DNA of 53,329 nucleotides from Sedimentisphaerales bacterium (GTDB lineage Bacteria > Planctomycetota > Phycisphaerae > Sedimentisphaerales > Anaerobacaceae), in NCBI GenBank assembly GCA_030611315.1, contig JAUWPZ010000007.1, positions 1 through 53,329 of the forward strand, read 5' to 3'. A model generated the notes under the pieces. It worked only from the letters and a program-made list of their open reading frames with translations, ran no database searches and had not been told where the DNA came from. The position numbers and the translations under genes were made by a program. Every line of letters starts with the position of its first letter. Position 1 is the first letter of the stretch. Of the stretch, positions 6,763 to 15,058 are shown in pieces.

Positions 6763-9700
6763 TTGGAACGGTCAAAAATAATAGTATCGATAGTGGTTGG
6801 AATAGCGGCGGTTTTTATAATCTGGTGGGTCGGTTTTCACAGTCCTGTCGCCGGTCCTGTGGTGGGACTTACCGCGGTTGGCGGGCCTAATGAGCCCGTC
6901 GGGCCGGTTGACGTGGAAAGGCCGTCGGATGCAAACGCGTATAGAGCGGCATCAGACGTTAACGAGCCGAATAAGCCGGCGGATGCGAATGCGCCTTCCG
7001 AGCCTAATGCGCCTTCAGAGCCTAATGCGCCTTCCGAGCCTAATGCGCCGGCGGATCCTAATGAACCGAATAAGCCTCCTCCTGAGCCGATGGAGTTCTT
7101 GAACTTCAAAGGTGTTGAAATGAAGAGCATCATTCAGAAACTGGCGGAATGGACGGGCAAGGTGATTATACCGACCGATGAGGCGATGAAGCAGAAGTTG
7201 ACGATATACGCACCGGATAAGCTGCCGAGGAGCAGGGCGCTTGCCGTGATTTACAGCGCTCTGCGTATGAAAGGCTATATTGCCGAAGAAACCGACGGTG
7301 AGATTTATCTCAAGCCTTTGACAGAGGCAATATACGGTGGTCTGGTTCCGACTATATCGGCCGACGAGCCTCTTGCGCGGATTTCGAACAAGGAGCAGGT
7401 GGTCCAGAAGTTTTTTGAACTTAAGGTTTACAGCCCGAGTCAGATGAGTTCGATTCTCCAGCCTTTAATCGGTGAGCATGGTTACATCAGCGTCGATGAA
7501 ATGGCCGGTACCGTGATGGTAATAGACACTGTCTCGAACTTGATGAGACTCGAGCGTATTATTGCTCAGTTTGACATTCCGGGAGCAGAACAGGGAATAA
7601 CGGAGATTTTCACGATTCACAATGGCGACCCTTCGGAGATAGTTCAGATGCTCAAGATTTTGCTGGGGCAGAGCGAAGGATTCAGCGGAAGGACTTACAG
7701 AGAATACGGTTCGTCAAGGGACAGGTATTCTTCTTATTCAAGGTCCACGAGCTCATCGAGCAGCAAACCATCGGTGAAGAAGAGCTCATCGAGCAGCGGA
7801 CAGGCGACGTCTGTTGTGGTCGGCACAACGAAGGGGCCGATAATTCTGATACCTGATTCGAGGCGTAAATGGATAATTGCCCAGGCTTCGGCCGAGGACA
7901 TGGAGCAAATCGCAAAGTGGATAGAGAAGCTTGACAAGGAAGAGCCGGTCGGGGCGGAATACGAGATAGTGCAACTGCGTTGGGCCGACCCGCGGGAAGT
8001 TGAGGACAGCATTGAGGACGGATTCAAAGATATTCCAGGCACAAAGTTTCTGCCGAGCGTTCTTATAGAGCCTCTGGCGCAGACAAAGCAGGTTATAATC
8101 TTCGGCAGGAAGGACCTTCGCGAGATAGTCAAGAAGATGATTGAGGAAATAGATATTGAACCCGGTCTTTTCGAGACTCGAGATTTCCCGCTTAAATATG
8201 CGGACCCGGACCAGATAAAGACGATGGTGGAAGAGCTTTTCAGCGTGCAGGGTGCGAGTTCCTCCAGCAGATACAGCCCGTACGGCGGGTACTATGGCGG
8301 TTATAGCAGCAGCCGGAGCAGCGGTTCATCGTCATCGAATATGGTGAAGGTGATATCATACATTACGCTCAAGCAGGTTACGGTGATTGCCTCTCCGGAG
8401 AAGATGGAAGATATCGCCAAGCAGATAGCCGAGTGGGACCAGCCGCTTGATGTAGATCAAGTCAAACCGAGAATAATTGAGCTGCGTAATTCCGACCCTG
8501 TCCAGTTGGCAGAGCTGCTGAATTCACTTTTCAGCGAGAAGACGACGGGAAGAACGTCTATTCTTGATATTTTGATGGGCAGGTCAGGTGACATGTCGAA
8601 GATTGTTGGGCCTCTTTACGGGCAACTGACTTTTGCGGATGTACCGGGCACGAAGAAGATAATCGTAATCAGCAAGATACCCGAGGCATACGATGTTATC
8701 GAGGAATTGGTGCGAGAGCTTGACAAGCAGGAGATGGCTGAGGTTCCGAAGGTCATAACTCTCAAGTATGCGGACCCGGAGGACCTTAGTGAACGTTTGA
8801 ACGCGATATTCGCCGAGTCGGGTTCTCAGGCGAGGATACGATATACAGAAAGCGGGCTGAGGGATTATTCGATGGATGAAGACTCGAGTGGCGGCGGCAG
8901 CAGTAGCAACCAGAGTTCGGACACGATTACGCTGCCGTGGACGCAGTCCGGTTCTCGCAGCCGGCTTGATGGAGAGATGCCGATAAGCAACGTGATAGGC
9001 CGGATACGGTTTGTTCCCAACCCTCACACGAAATCGATTCTTGTTCTTTCGCCGCCGGAGTTTCTGGAAGTGATTGAAGAACTTATTAAGGAACTCGATG
9101 TAGCCGGCAAACAGGTGATGATTAAGGCAATAATCGTGGAAATTGAACACACGAGCATGACCTCCCTGGGCATGCAGTTGAGGTCCGGAGCGTTTGCTTC
9201 TCTTGGGGAAAACGCAATCCAATTTCTCAATACTTTTGAAATTCTCGAGAGGCACGGTTCGGCGGTGTTCGGAACCGGTAGCGCTGTTGGCGCTGTGTCC
9301 GGTGGGTCCGGAAGCACTTATACTATCGATTCGAGAGCTACCGACGTTGCAGTAATGATTGATTTTCTGATGAAGAACACTAACGCGAGGGTGCTCAATG
9401 AGCAATCTCTCTGGACGAAGGACAACGAAGAGGCCGAGTTCTTCAAGGGTCAGAAAGTCGCATTCCAGACGGACAGCAGTGTTTCAGATACGGGCGGCAG
9501 GACCACGTTCAGTTTCGAATTCGAGAAAGTCGGTATGACACTTCGAGTTCGGCCGAGCATTACACCCGAGAATAACGTCGATATGATTATCAACGTGCTG
9601 CTATCACAGCTTACAGCGGATTTCATAAACGACCAGCCTGTACGGACCGAGATGGATACGACGACCAATATGATAGTGAAGAACGGTGAAACGCTTCTGC

Positions 9701-9963
9701 TCGGCGGCATTCTTTTCCAGGAAGACAGCCTTATCCAGCGTAAGATTCCGCTCTTAGGGGACCTGCCCGGCGTGGGCGGGCTGTTCCGGCATAACTACAA
9801 GGTAGAATCCAATAACGAGATGCTTGTCTTTATTACGCCCCATGTTATCGAAGACGCCAACGATGTTTTACCCCCCGAAACACTAGAGAAGATAGAAAGA
9901 CTCAAAACGATACGGGGAGAATTAGACACGACGATGGAGGAGCTTGAGAAGAAACTTCCATAA
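6763..9963 (+). CDS. GspD-like secretin with about six N-domain repeats
   Basis: An outer-membrane secretin of 1066 aa. TTG 6763 is chosen because GAGGTGA lies 5-6 bases before it; GTG 6754 is the alternative. There is one N-terminal hydrophobic helix, then a low-complexity linker with repeated NAPSEP units (residues 75-105). A STN/N0-like domain follows at about 112-190. About six NolW-like modules run from 212 to 785; each ends in a 'K-x-I/V-I-x-x..E-x-I-x-x-L-D' helix. The secretin core spans 786-1050 and has VGMTLRVRPSITPENNVDM and the closing LLGGILFQEDSLIQRKIPLL. Usual GspD proteins have three N1-N3 modules, so this one is extended. Ser-rich loops interrupt modules 2, 4 and 6. It is the exit pore of the system in this operon. 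Confidence 0.9.
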   Translation: MERSKIIVSIVVGIAAVFIIWWVGFHSPVAGPVVGLTAVGGPNEPVGPVDVERPSDANAYRAASDVNEPNKPADANAPSEPNAPSEPNAPSEPNAPADPNEPNKPPPEPMEFLNFKGVEMKSIIQKLAEWTGKVIIPTDEAMKQKLTIYAPDKLPRSRALAVIYSALRMKGYIAEETDGEIYLKPLTEAIYGGLVPTISADEPLARISNKEQVVQKFFELKVYSPSQMSSILQPLIGEHGYISVDEMAGTVMVIDTVSNLMRLERIIAQFDIPGAEQGITEIFTIHNGDPSEIVQMLKILLGQSEGFSGRTYREYGSSRDRYSSYSRSTSSSSSKPSVKKSSSSSGQATSVVVGTTKGPIILIPDSRRKWIIAQASAEDMEQIAKWIEKLDKEEPVGAEYEIVQLRWADPREVEDSIEDGFKDIPGTKFLPSVLIEPLAQTKQVIIFGRKDLREIVKKMIEEIDIEPGLFETRDFPLKYADPDQIKTMVEELFSVQGASSSSRYSPYGGYYGGYSSSRSSGSSSSNMVKVISYITLKQVTVIASPEKMEDIAKQIAEWDQPLDVDQVKPRIIELRNSDPVQLAELLNSLFSEKTTGRTSILDILMGRSGDMSKIVGPLYGQLTFADVPGTKKIIVISKIPEAYDVIEELVRELDKQEMAEVPKVITLKYADPEDLSERLNAIFAESGSQARIRYTESGLRDYSMDEDSSGGGSSSNQSSDTITLPWTQSGSRSRLDGEMPISNVIGRIRFVPNPHTKSILVLSPPEFLEVIEELIKELDVAGKQVMIKAIIVEIEHTSMTSLGMQLRSGAFASLGENAIQFLNTFEILERHGSAVFGTGSAVGAVSGGSGSTYTIDSRATDVAVMIDFLMKNTNARVLNEQSLWTKDNEEAEFFKGQKVAFQTDSSVSDTGGRTTFSFEFEKVGMTLRVRPSITPENNVDMIINVLLSQLTADFINDQPVRTEMDTTTNMIVKNGETLLLGGILFQEDSLIQRKIPLLGDLPGVGGLFRHNYKVESNNEMLVFITPHVIEDANDVLPPETLEKIERLKTIRGELDTTMEELEKKLP

Positions 9964-10047
9964 ATTTATGTTGGTTGCCCCGGGTCTTTGGTGAAACGGA
10001 TAGTTTTCATCAGCAGTTGGATTTAACCTTTACCGGGACCTGATTTA

Positions 10048-10097
10048 GCCCCGTACCGATTCGGCTTCGGCCTGATTGGTGCGGGGCCTCCTTTTTG
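10048..10097 (+). terminator. Rho-independent terminator after the first secretion operon
   Basis: A 13-bp stem (GCCCCGTACCGAT against ATTGGTGCGGGGC, with two G-U pairs) closes a 14-base loop and is followed by CTCCTTTTTG. It lies 84 bp after the secretin stop codon and most likely ends the type II secretion transcript. Confidence 0.8.
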
Positions 10098-10246
10098 TTC
10101 GTGAATCGTACCTCGTGAATCGTGAATCGGTACTAAATTTCAGATTTCAGATTCAATGCACGAAATTTTAAACAAATTGAGCTGTGTTGCGGAACTAATC
10201 GGCGGTGATGATTTGGTTCTTTGCTCGAACAGGGCTGAAAAAAAGT

Positions 10247-10276
10247 TTGACAGAACAGCACTTCATAGAGCATAAT
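10247..10276 (+). promoter_or_regulatory. Sigma70-like promoter for lemA
   Basis: TTGACA at 10247-10252 and CATAAT at 10271-10276 are separated by 18 bp. The transcript would have a leader of about 100 bases before lemA. Confidence 0.5.
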
Positions 10277-10384
10277 TCAAAAGTTAAGGAGAACACAAGA
10301 AAATAATGATTGTAAGCCGCTGTTTCGCGGGGGTTTATATGTTTTGCAGAAGATTTGGAATTATCAAATAAAGGAGATTGAGAG

Positions 10385-10942
10385 ATGTGGATTGCAATTG
10401 TCGCAGTTGTAGTAGTCATTGGTTTTCTGGCTATTCTTTATAACAGCCTTGTCGGCAAGAAGAACCAGGTAACGAACGTGTTCGGTACAATCGATGCTCT
10501 GCTGAAGAAAAGATACGACCTGCTGCCGAAGCTCATTGCGACCGTCAAGGCGTATATGAAGCACGAAAAGGAAGTGCTGGAAGAAATCACGAAGATGCGG
10601 GCGAAGGCGGTTTCGGGGCGATTGTCCGACGATGAACAGGTTGAGCTTGACAATGTAATGAGCAAGATGCTCGGCGGTATAATGGTGGCGGTGGAAAATT
10701 ATCCGGAGCTGAAAGCCAACGAGAATTTTCTGCAACTGCAGCGGACGATGAACGAGGTCGAGGAGCAGATATCGGCTGCGAGGCGGGCTTATAACGCGGC
10801 GGTGACGGACTACAATAACGCCGTTGAAATGTTTCCGACCAATATACTCGCGTCGATGATAGGGTACAGACTGAAGAAAGTGTTTGAAATCAGCGAAGAG
10901 CAGCGAGAGGATGTCGATGCCGAGAAACTTTTCAAGAGTTGA
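10385..10942 (+). CDS. LemA family protein
   Basis: A 185-aa protein with an N-terminal membrane helix (residues 3-22) followed by NSLVGKKNQVTNVFGTIDAL and LLKKRYDLLPKLIATVKAYMK. These are hallmarks of LemA proteins: a single-pass membrane anchor and a long three-helix bundle, with the family's LxxR(Y/R)DLIPNL motif seen here as KKRYDLLPKL. The molecular role of LemA is not settled. AAAGGAG lies about 9 bases before the ATG. The following gene is a DUF3137 protein, a common partner of LemA, which supports both calls. Confidence 0.9.
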   Translation: MWIAIVAVVVVIGFLAILYNSLVGKKNQVTNVFGTIDALLKKRYDLLPKLIATVKAYMKHEKEVLEEITKMRAKAVSGRLSDDEQVELDNVMSKMLGGIMVAVENYPELKANENFLQLQRTMNEVEEQISAARRAYNAAVTDYNNAVEMFPTNILASMIGYRLKKVFEISEEQREDVDAEKLFKS

Positions 10943-11042
10943 GCTTATATCATCGCGGCGCCGGCGACACCTAAACTATGAATCGCAAACTCAATACAGG
11001 TGTCAATAAGTAACCGAGAGCGGGACTTGACGGGATGGATAT

Positions 11043-12002
11043 GTGAAGACGCTGGAAGATTTAAGAGAGTTTTATAATACGACTTTGCTGGCGGACCTTG
11101 AGGTCCTTGAGCGGCAGCGCAAGGATGTTGTCAGGAAATTTGGGTATGTCGGCATTGTGGTTTTGTGTGTTGCGATTGTTGGAGTTTTATTTCTGGGGTC
11201 TTCTATGGCCGGGCAGCCTTTGGTTATTTTGTTCCCGATTGTACTAAGCGCTATAATCGGAGGCGTGATATGTTACTTCCTCAGCAAAGGCTACGTGACG
11301 GAATTTAAGTCCGTTGTAATGCGAAAAATAATCCACTTTATCGACGAGGGCCTGAGCTATTCACAGGAAAGTTACGTTCCGAAATCGGTTTTTATGACGT
11401 CAAAAATCTTCACCAGAAAGCCCAACCGTTATAAAGGCGATGACCTTGTTGTCGGGAAGGTCGGCGAGACAAGCATTAAGTTCTCCGAGCTTAACGCGGT
11501 TTATGAGAGCGGGTCGGGCAAGAACAAGAGCCGATATACGGTGTTTAAGGGGCTGTTTTTTATCGGAGATTTTAACAAGCATTTTGCGGGTCAAACGGTG
11601 GTCCTTCCCGATACGGCGGAAAAGCTGTTTGGACGCTTAGGACAAAAGCTGCAGTCGCTGAATGTGTTCCGGGGCCAGTTGGTGAAGCTCGAGGATCCTG
11701 AGTTCGAGAGGCATTTTGTGGTGTATGGCGACGACCAAATAGAGGCGAGGTATATTTTGTCAACAAGCCTGATGAAGCGCATTGTTGACTTCAAGGAAAA
11801 GACGCGCAAAAAAATATATTTGTCTTTTATAGGCTCAATGGTTTTTGTGGCCATCTGGTACACGAAAAATCTTTTTGAGCCGAGGATATTCAGGACATTA
11901 CTGGATTTTGAGCCGATTAAAGAATACTTCGGGGACCTCCAGCTTGTTATCGGCATTGTTGACGACCTTAATCTGAATACGCGGATATGGAGTAAACGAT
12001 AG
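11043..12002 (+). CDS. DUF3137 domain-containing membrane protein
   Basis: A 319-aa protein starting at GTG (MKTLEDLREFYN). Two adjacent membrane helices lie at about residues 36-55 and 61-82. A soluble domain follows with DDLVVGKVGETSIKFSEL, a pattern seen in DUF3137 proteins, then KGLFFIGDFNKHFAGQTVVL and the C-terminal YILSTSLMKRIVDF. A weak hydrophobic stretch near residue 260 may be a third helix. DUF3137 genes frequently follow lemA; function is unknown. The stop codon lies directly against the ATG of the phosphofructokinase gene, so these may be co-transcribed. Confidence 0.75.
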   Translation: MKTLEDLREFYNTTLLADLEVLERQRKDVVRKFGYVGIVVLCVAIVGVLFLGSSMAGQPLVILFPIVLSAIIGGVICYFLSKGYVTEFKSVVMRKIIHFIDEGLSYSQESYVPKSVFMTSKIFTRKPNRYKGDDLVVGKVGETSIKFSELNAVYESGSGKNKSRYTVFKGLFFIGDFNKHFAGQTVVLPDTAEKLFGRLGQKLQSLNVFRGQLVKLEDPEFERHFVVYGDDQIEARYILSTSLMKRIVDFKEKTRKKIYLSFIGSMVFVAIWYTKNLFEPRIFRTLLDFEPIKEYFGDLQLVIGIVDDLNLNTRIWSKR

Positions 12003-13319
12003 ATGGATGCTTATAGCCTGAGACCGGATGAGCTGGGTGATTTGACGATTGAGAGGCTCGGTCCGCCGACGATAGATTCACCTCTGATTGAGAAGGGAGT
12101 TCATTTTGTCGATGACGACGAGAAGATATTGGTATATTCACATTCTGAGAATATAGAAGCGTGCGAGAGCAGCGGTAAAGAATTGCCTATGTTCGAGAGG
12201 GCGGGGCCGAGGCGGAAGATTTTCTTCGACTCGAAGGAGCTTAACTGCGGCATAGTAACGTGCGGCGGATTGTGTCCCGGCCTCAATGACGTGATACGAA
12301 CGATTACACTGAGTTTAATCTGGCAATACGGAGTAAAGAAGGTGATTGGCTTTAGATACGGATATGCGGGTTTATCCTCGAAAGCGCCCCGTGAGCCTAT
12401 GCTGCTGACCCCGGAACAGGTAAAAGATATCCACCTTCGAGGCGGTGACATTTTATCATCATCGCGTGGACCGCAGGATACCGACGAAATGGTTGACAAT
12501 CTCGAGAAACTCGGGATTGGTTTGCTGTTTGTCATCGGTGGAGACGGGACACTGCGAGGGGCGTGCGAATTGACCAAAGCGATAAATATGAGAGAGTCAA
12601 GAATCTCAGTTGTCGGAATTCCGAAGACTATTGATAACGACATCTGTGGAACGGAGCAGTCTTTCGGATTTTCGACGGCTGTTGAAGCAGCACGAGCGGC
12701 GGTTTGCGGGGCGCACGAGGAAGCCAGAGGGCACTGGAATGGAGTGGGTTTAGTTAAGTTAATGGGACGTGATTCGGGTTTTATAGCAGCTTATGCTACG
12801 TTGGCAAACAGTGATGTGAATTTTTGTTTTATTCCGGAAGTGCCGCTTGTTCTCGACGGCAAAGACGGTTTTTTACAACGTCTGGAAAAACGCTTAGACA
12901 AAAAACATCATGCGTTGATTGTGGTCGCTGAGGGTGTGGGGCAGGAGCTGGTGGAAAAAGACGGCAGCCGGGAAAAAGATGCTTCCGGCAATATCAGGTA
13001 TGAGGACATCGGGCTTTTCTTGAAGAGGAGAATCACAGAGTATTTCAAAGAGAAGAAGAAACCGTTGGCTTTGAAGTACATAGACCCGAGTTATATGATT
13101 AGGAGCCTTCCGGCGGATTCGAATGATTCGGCGTTTTGCCTGATGCTGGGACGAAACGCGGTGCATGCGGGTATGACCGGCAGAACGGATGTGGTGGTAG
13201 GGTACTGGAACCAGTACTTCGTGCATATTCCGATTGCAGTAACAATGTTGAGGAGGAAACGGGTTGACCCGGAAGGCGATTTGTGGCAGACGGTTCTGGA
13301 AACGACAGGCCAGGGATAA
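12003..13319 (+). CDS. ATP-dependent 6-phosphofructokinase
   Basis: A 438-aa enzyme of the PfkA superfamily, which phosphorylates fructose 6-phosphate in glycolysis. Visible motifs in order: GGLCPGLNDVIRT (phosphate binding), GGDGT at about 178-182, IPKTIDNDI near 206 (catalytic TIDND), MGRDSGFIA and AEGVGQEL. Gly after GGD, rather than Asp, favours ATP over pyrophosphate as donor. The Lys in PKTIDND together with GGDGT is the pattern of the long group III (plant and spirochaete type) ATP enzymes, and the N-terminal extension of about 80 residues fits them too. It begins at the base after the previous stop codon. Confidence 0.9.
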   Translation: MDAYSLRPDELGDLTIERLGPPTIDSPLIEKGVHFVDDDEKILVYSHSENIEACESSGKELPMFERAGPRRKIFFDSKELNCGIVTCGGLCPGLNDVIRTITLSLIWQYGVKKVIGFRYGYAGLSSKAPREPMLLTPEQVKDIHLRGGDILSSSRGPQDTDEMVDNLEKLGIGLLFVIGGDGTLRGACELTKAINMRESRISVVGIPKTIDNDICGTEQSFGFSTAVEAARAAVCGAHEEARGHWNGVGLVKLMGRDSGFIAAYATLANSDVNFCFIPEVPLVLDGKDGFLQRLEKRLDKKHHALIVVAEGVGQELVEKDGSREKDASGNIRYEDIGLFLKRRITEYFKEKKKPLALKYIDPSYMIRSLPADSNDSAFCLMLGRNAVHAGMTGRTDVVVGYWNQYFVHIPIAVTMLRRKRVDPEGDLWQTVLETTGQG

Positions 13320-13366
13320 GATTTAACGAAAAGTGAATGATGTAACCGGGGGACATAAGGCGGCGG

Positions 13367-14218
13367 GTGAGTGAACAGCAGGCAAAAATACGGGATGTTC
13401 TGGACAGGCTGTACGACAAGTACAACCATCGTGATTGCATAAAGCCGGACCCACTGCAGTTTGTGTATCGGTATAGTGAGCCGGGCGATATGGAGATTGC
13501 CGGTCTGCTGGCGGCGGACCTTGCCTATGGGCGGGTGCAGCAGATTGAAAAGAGCCTGACGGACCTGTTTGGCCGAATAGGAGCCAGTCCGTATGAGTTT
13601 GTGATAGGCTTTGGCGAGGAGGAGCGCCAAGAGTTGAGCGGCTTTAAGCATCGTTTCACCACGGGGCGGGATATCAGCGATTTGTTGGAGTTGTTGAAGC
13701 GGGTATTGAATCAATACGGCAGTATCGAGGAGTTTTTTCTTCGGGGCTGTGACCCGGGCGATAATGAAACAATCGGCGCATTGTCGAAGTTCTGCGATTC
13801 GTTATGCGCGATGTACGCGGCCGGACACGGCGGGCAGGTCAGCAGGGGATTGAAGTATTTATTGGCCGGGCCGGCGGGCGGCAGCGCGAGCAAACGGCTT
13901 AATCTATTTCTGCGATGGATGGTGCGGGATGATGAGGTTGATGCGGGACTGTGGAAGTCGGTCGATAAAGCCGCCCTTATTGTGCCGGTTGATGTGCATA
14001 TAGGCAGGTTGTGCAGGATTTTGGGATTTCACAGCCGGAAGACGGTTTCTCTGGGTTCGGCTGTTGAAATAACGAGGGCTTTTGCCGAGATTGAGCCGGA
14101 CGACCCGGTTAAATATGATTTTTCGCTGAGCCGCGTCGGGATAGTGGAGAACTGCACGGGGCAGCGGCGGGGGGGCTGTGAGTTGTGTGAACTGTTCGAA
14201 ATTTGCTTTGAACAATGA
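13367..14218 (+). CDS. TIGR02757 (DUF2400) family protein
   Basis: A 283-aa protein from GTG 13367. Recognisable family segments are YDKYNHRDCIKPDPLQFVYR, LLAADLAYGRVQQI, FKHRFTTGRD, the strongly conserved PVDVHIGRLCRILG, and the final DDPVKYDFSLSRVGI. A Cys-rich end (CTGQRRGGCELCELFEICF) recalls the iron-sulfur-like C-terminal cysteines of helix-hairpin-helix DNA glycosylase relatives; four cysteines are visible. The family has no proven function; the fold similarity to glycosylases is suggestive only. It lies 48 bp behind pfk on the same strand. Confidence 0.85.
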   Translation: MSEQQAKIRDVLDRLYDKYNHRDCIKPDPLQFVYRYSEPGDMEIAGLLAADLAYGRVQQIEKSLTDLFGRIGASPYEFVIGFGEEERQELSGFKHRFTTGRDISDLLELLKRVLNQYGSIEEFFLRGCDPGDNETIGALSKFCDSLCAMYAAGHGGQVSRGLKYLLAGPAGGSASKRLNLFLRWMVRDDEVDAGLWKSVDKAALIVPVDVHIGRLCRILGFHSRKTVSLGSAVEITRAFAEIEPDDPVKYDFSLSRVGIVENCTGQRRGGCELCELFEICFEQ

Positions 14219-14308
14219 GAGCAGGTCGGTTTAAGTTCTTTTAAGCAGAGAAATTATATCAATAATCACATTTTAAAGGACATTTCTTAATTTTTTCATA
14301 AACAAGTA

Positions 14309-14337
14309 TTGCAGAATATACGTATTGTCGATATAAT
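14309..14337 (+). promoter_or_regulatory. Promoter ahead of the ArsR stump
   Basis: TTGCAG at 14309-14314, a 17-bp spacer and a perfect TATAAT at 14332-14337. The -10 overlaps the palindrome at 14333-14356, so binding there would block transcription of the DUF4405 and flavoprotein genes. Confidence 0.6.
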
Positions 14338-14356
14338 TCGTTATATGGCGAAGTAT
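14333..14356 (+). promoter_or_regulatory. ArsR-type operator, copy 1
   Basis: An inverted repeat with arms ATAATTCG and CGAAGTAT around the 8-bp centre TTATATGG. The centre and right arm are identical to the operator before arsR (15890-15913), and the left arm differs by one base. This suggests that the arsR product controls both promoters. Confidence 0.65.
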
Positions 14357-14371
14357 GGAAATGAGTATATA

Positions 14372-14497
14372 ATGTACGTTACGGATATTATAAAGGCCCT
14401 TGGAGACGGGAACGGGGTCCGGATAGTCAGCCGATTTCGCTTAGAATTGTTGAAAGGGGGTAATTATGACAAAGTCAAAACTCAACCTGATAATTGA
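14372..14497 (+). pseudogene. Truncated arsR remnant (N-terminal stump)
   Basis: The frame from ATG 14372 encodes MYVTDIIKALGDGNGVRIV and about 20 further residues, then stops at 14497 inside the next gene. The first part aligns with the start of the intact ArsR at 15925 (INITKALSDENRVRAL against TDIIKALGDGNGVRIV). It sits at the same distance behind the same operator as the intact gene. The DNA-binding helices and the metal-site cysteines are missing, so it cannot be a working repressor. It looks like the 5' end of a second arsR copy that was deleted or replaced. Confidence 0.6.
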
Positions 14498-14903
14498 TGG
14501 ACTATTGCTCTTGTGCATGGCTTCCATCGCAGGCATCGGCCTTTTAATGAAGTACGTCCTGGTCCCGAGGTATCAGCGATTTGAAATCTACGGCCGCAAT
14601 GTTGAGTTGTTCTTCTGGGGCTTCGACCGCCACCAATGGGGCACGATTCATCTTGCAATCGGATTGGTTTTTATCGCTTTGCTTTTTCTCCACGTCGTTC
14701 TGCACTGGGAAATGATTGTTACAATTTATCGCAAATTGGTGCCGGCCCCCCTGATGCGCAACATTATAGCGGCAATCTTGATTGGCTTGACCGCTCTGCT
14801 GATTGCCTTCCCTTGTTTCGTCAAGCCCGAAGTCCGCGAAGCCGGCCACCGCGAAGGGCCCGGCCGGCGCGGGCTCCGAATGCCGATACGGCTAACACAA
14901 TGA
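14466..14903 (+). CDS. DUF4405-like membrane protein, possible haem-binding cytochrome b type
   Basis: A 145-aa protein with about three membrane helices (residues 8-28, 58-80 and 95-115). GAAAGGGGG precedes its ATG. Four His residues lie in and near the second helix: H56, H62, H76 and H80, in the contexts DRHQWGTIHL and LHVVLHWEM. The W-x-x-H and H-x-x-x-H-W pattern is what DUF4405 and small cytochrome-b-like proteins use for haem. The C-terminal Arg/Gly-rich tail after residue 118 is cytoplasmic or unstructured. It is followed by a Tat-exported iron-sulfur flavoprotein, so the pair could move electrons across or along the membrane. Haem binding is inferred from His placement only. Confidence 0.65.
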   Translation: MTKSKLNLIIDGLLLLCMASIAGIGLLMKYVLVPRYQRFEIYGRNVELFFWGFDRHQWGTIHLAIGLVFIALLFLHVVLHWEMIVTIYRKLVPAPLMRNIIAAILIGLTALLIAFPCFVKPEVREAGHREGPGRRGLRMPIRLTQ

Positions 14904-15058
14904 CATCAAACCCCCTGGGGCCTTTCGAGGACCCAAGGTGAGGTTATCGCAAGAAATATTTTCAGGAAACTTGTTTGTTCGGGCGGTGTTTACGCCATAT
15001 ACGTAGTACTGTAAGAACTAATTGCTGTACCGTGGGACCAGATAAAGGAGAAATAGTT

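Larger units (their letters stand above)
9964..10384. other. Intergenic region between secretin and lemA
   Basis: This 421-bp gap holds the terminator at 10048-10097, then short degenerate direct repeats (CGTGAATCG three times near 10100-10130, and TTTCAGATTTCAGATT near 10138-10153). A promoter candidate at 10247-10276 follows. No coding sequence was recognised. Confidence 0.6.

Noticed and set aside
14636-14941. Second frame over the DUF4405 gene suggesting a frameshift
   Set aside because: The main frame is complete, with the membrane helices and His residues. The other frame is a shadow.
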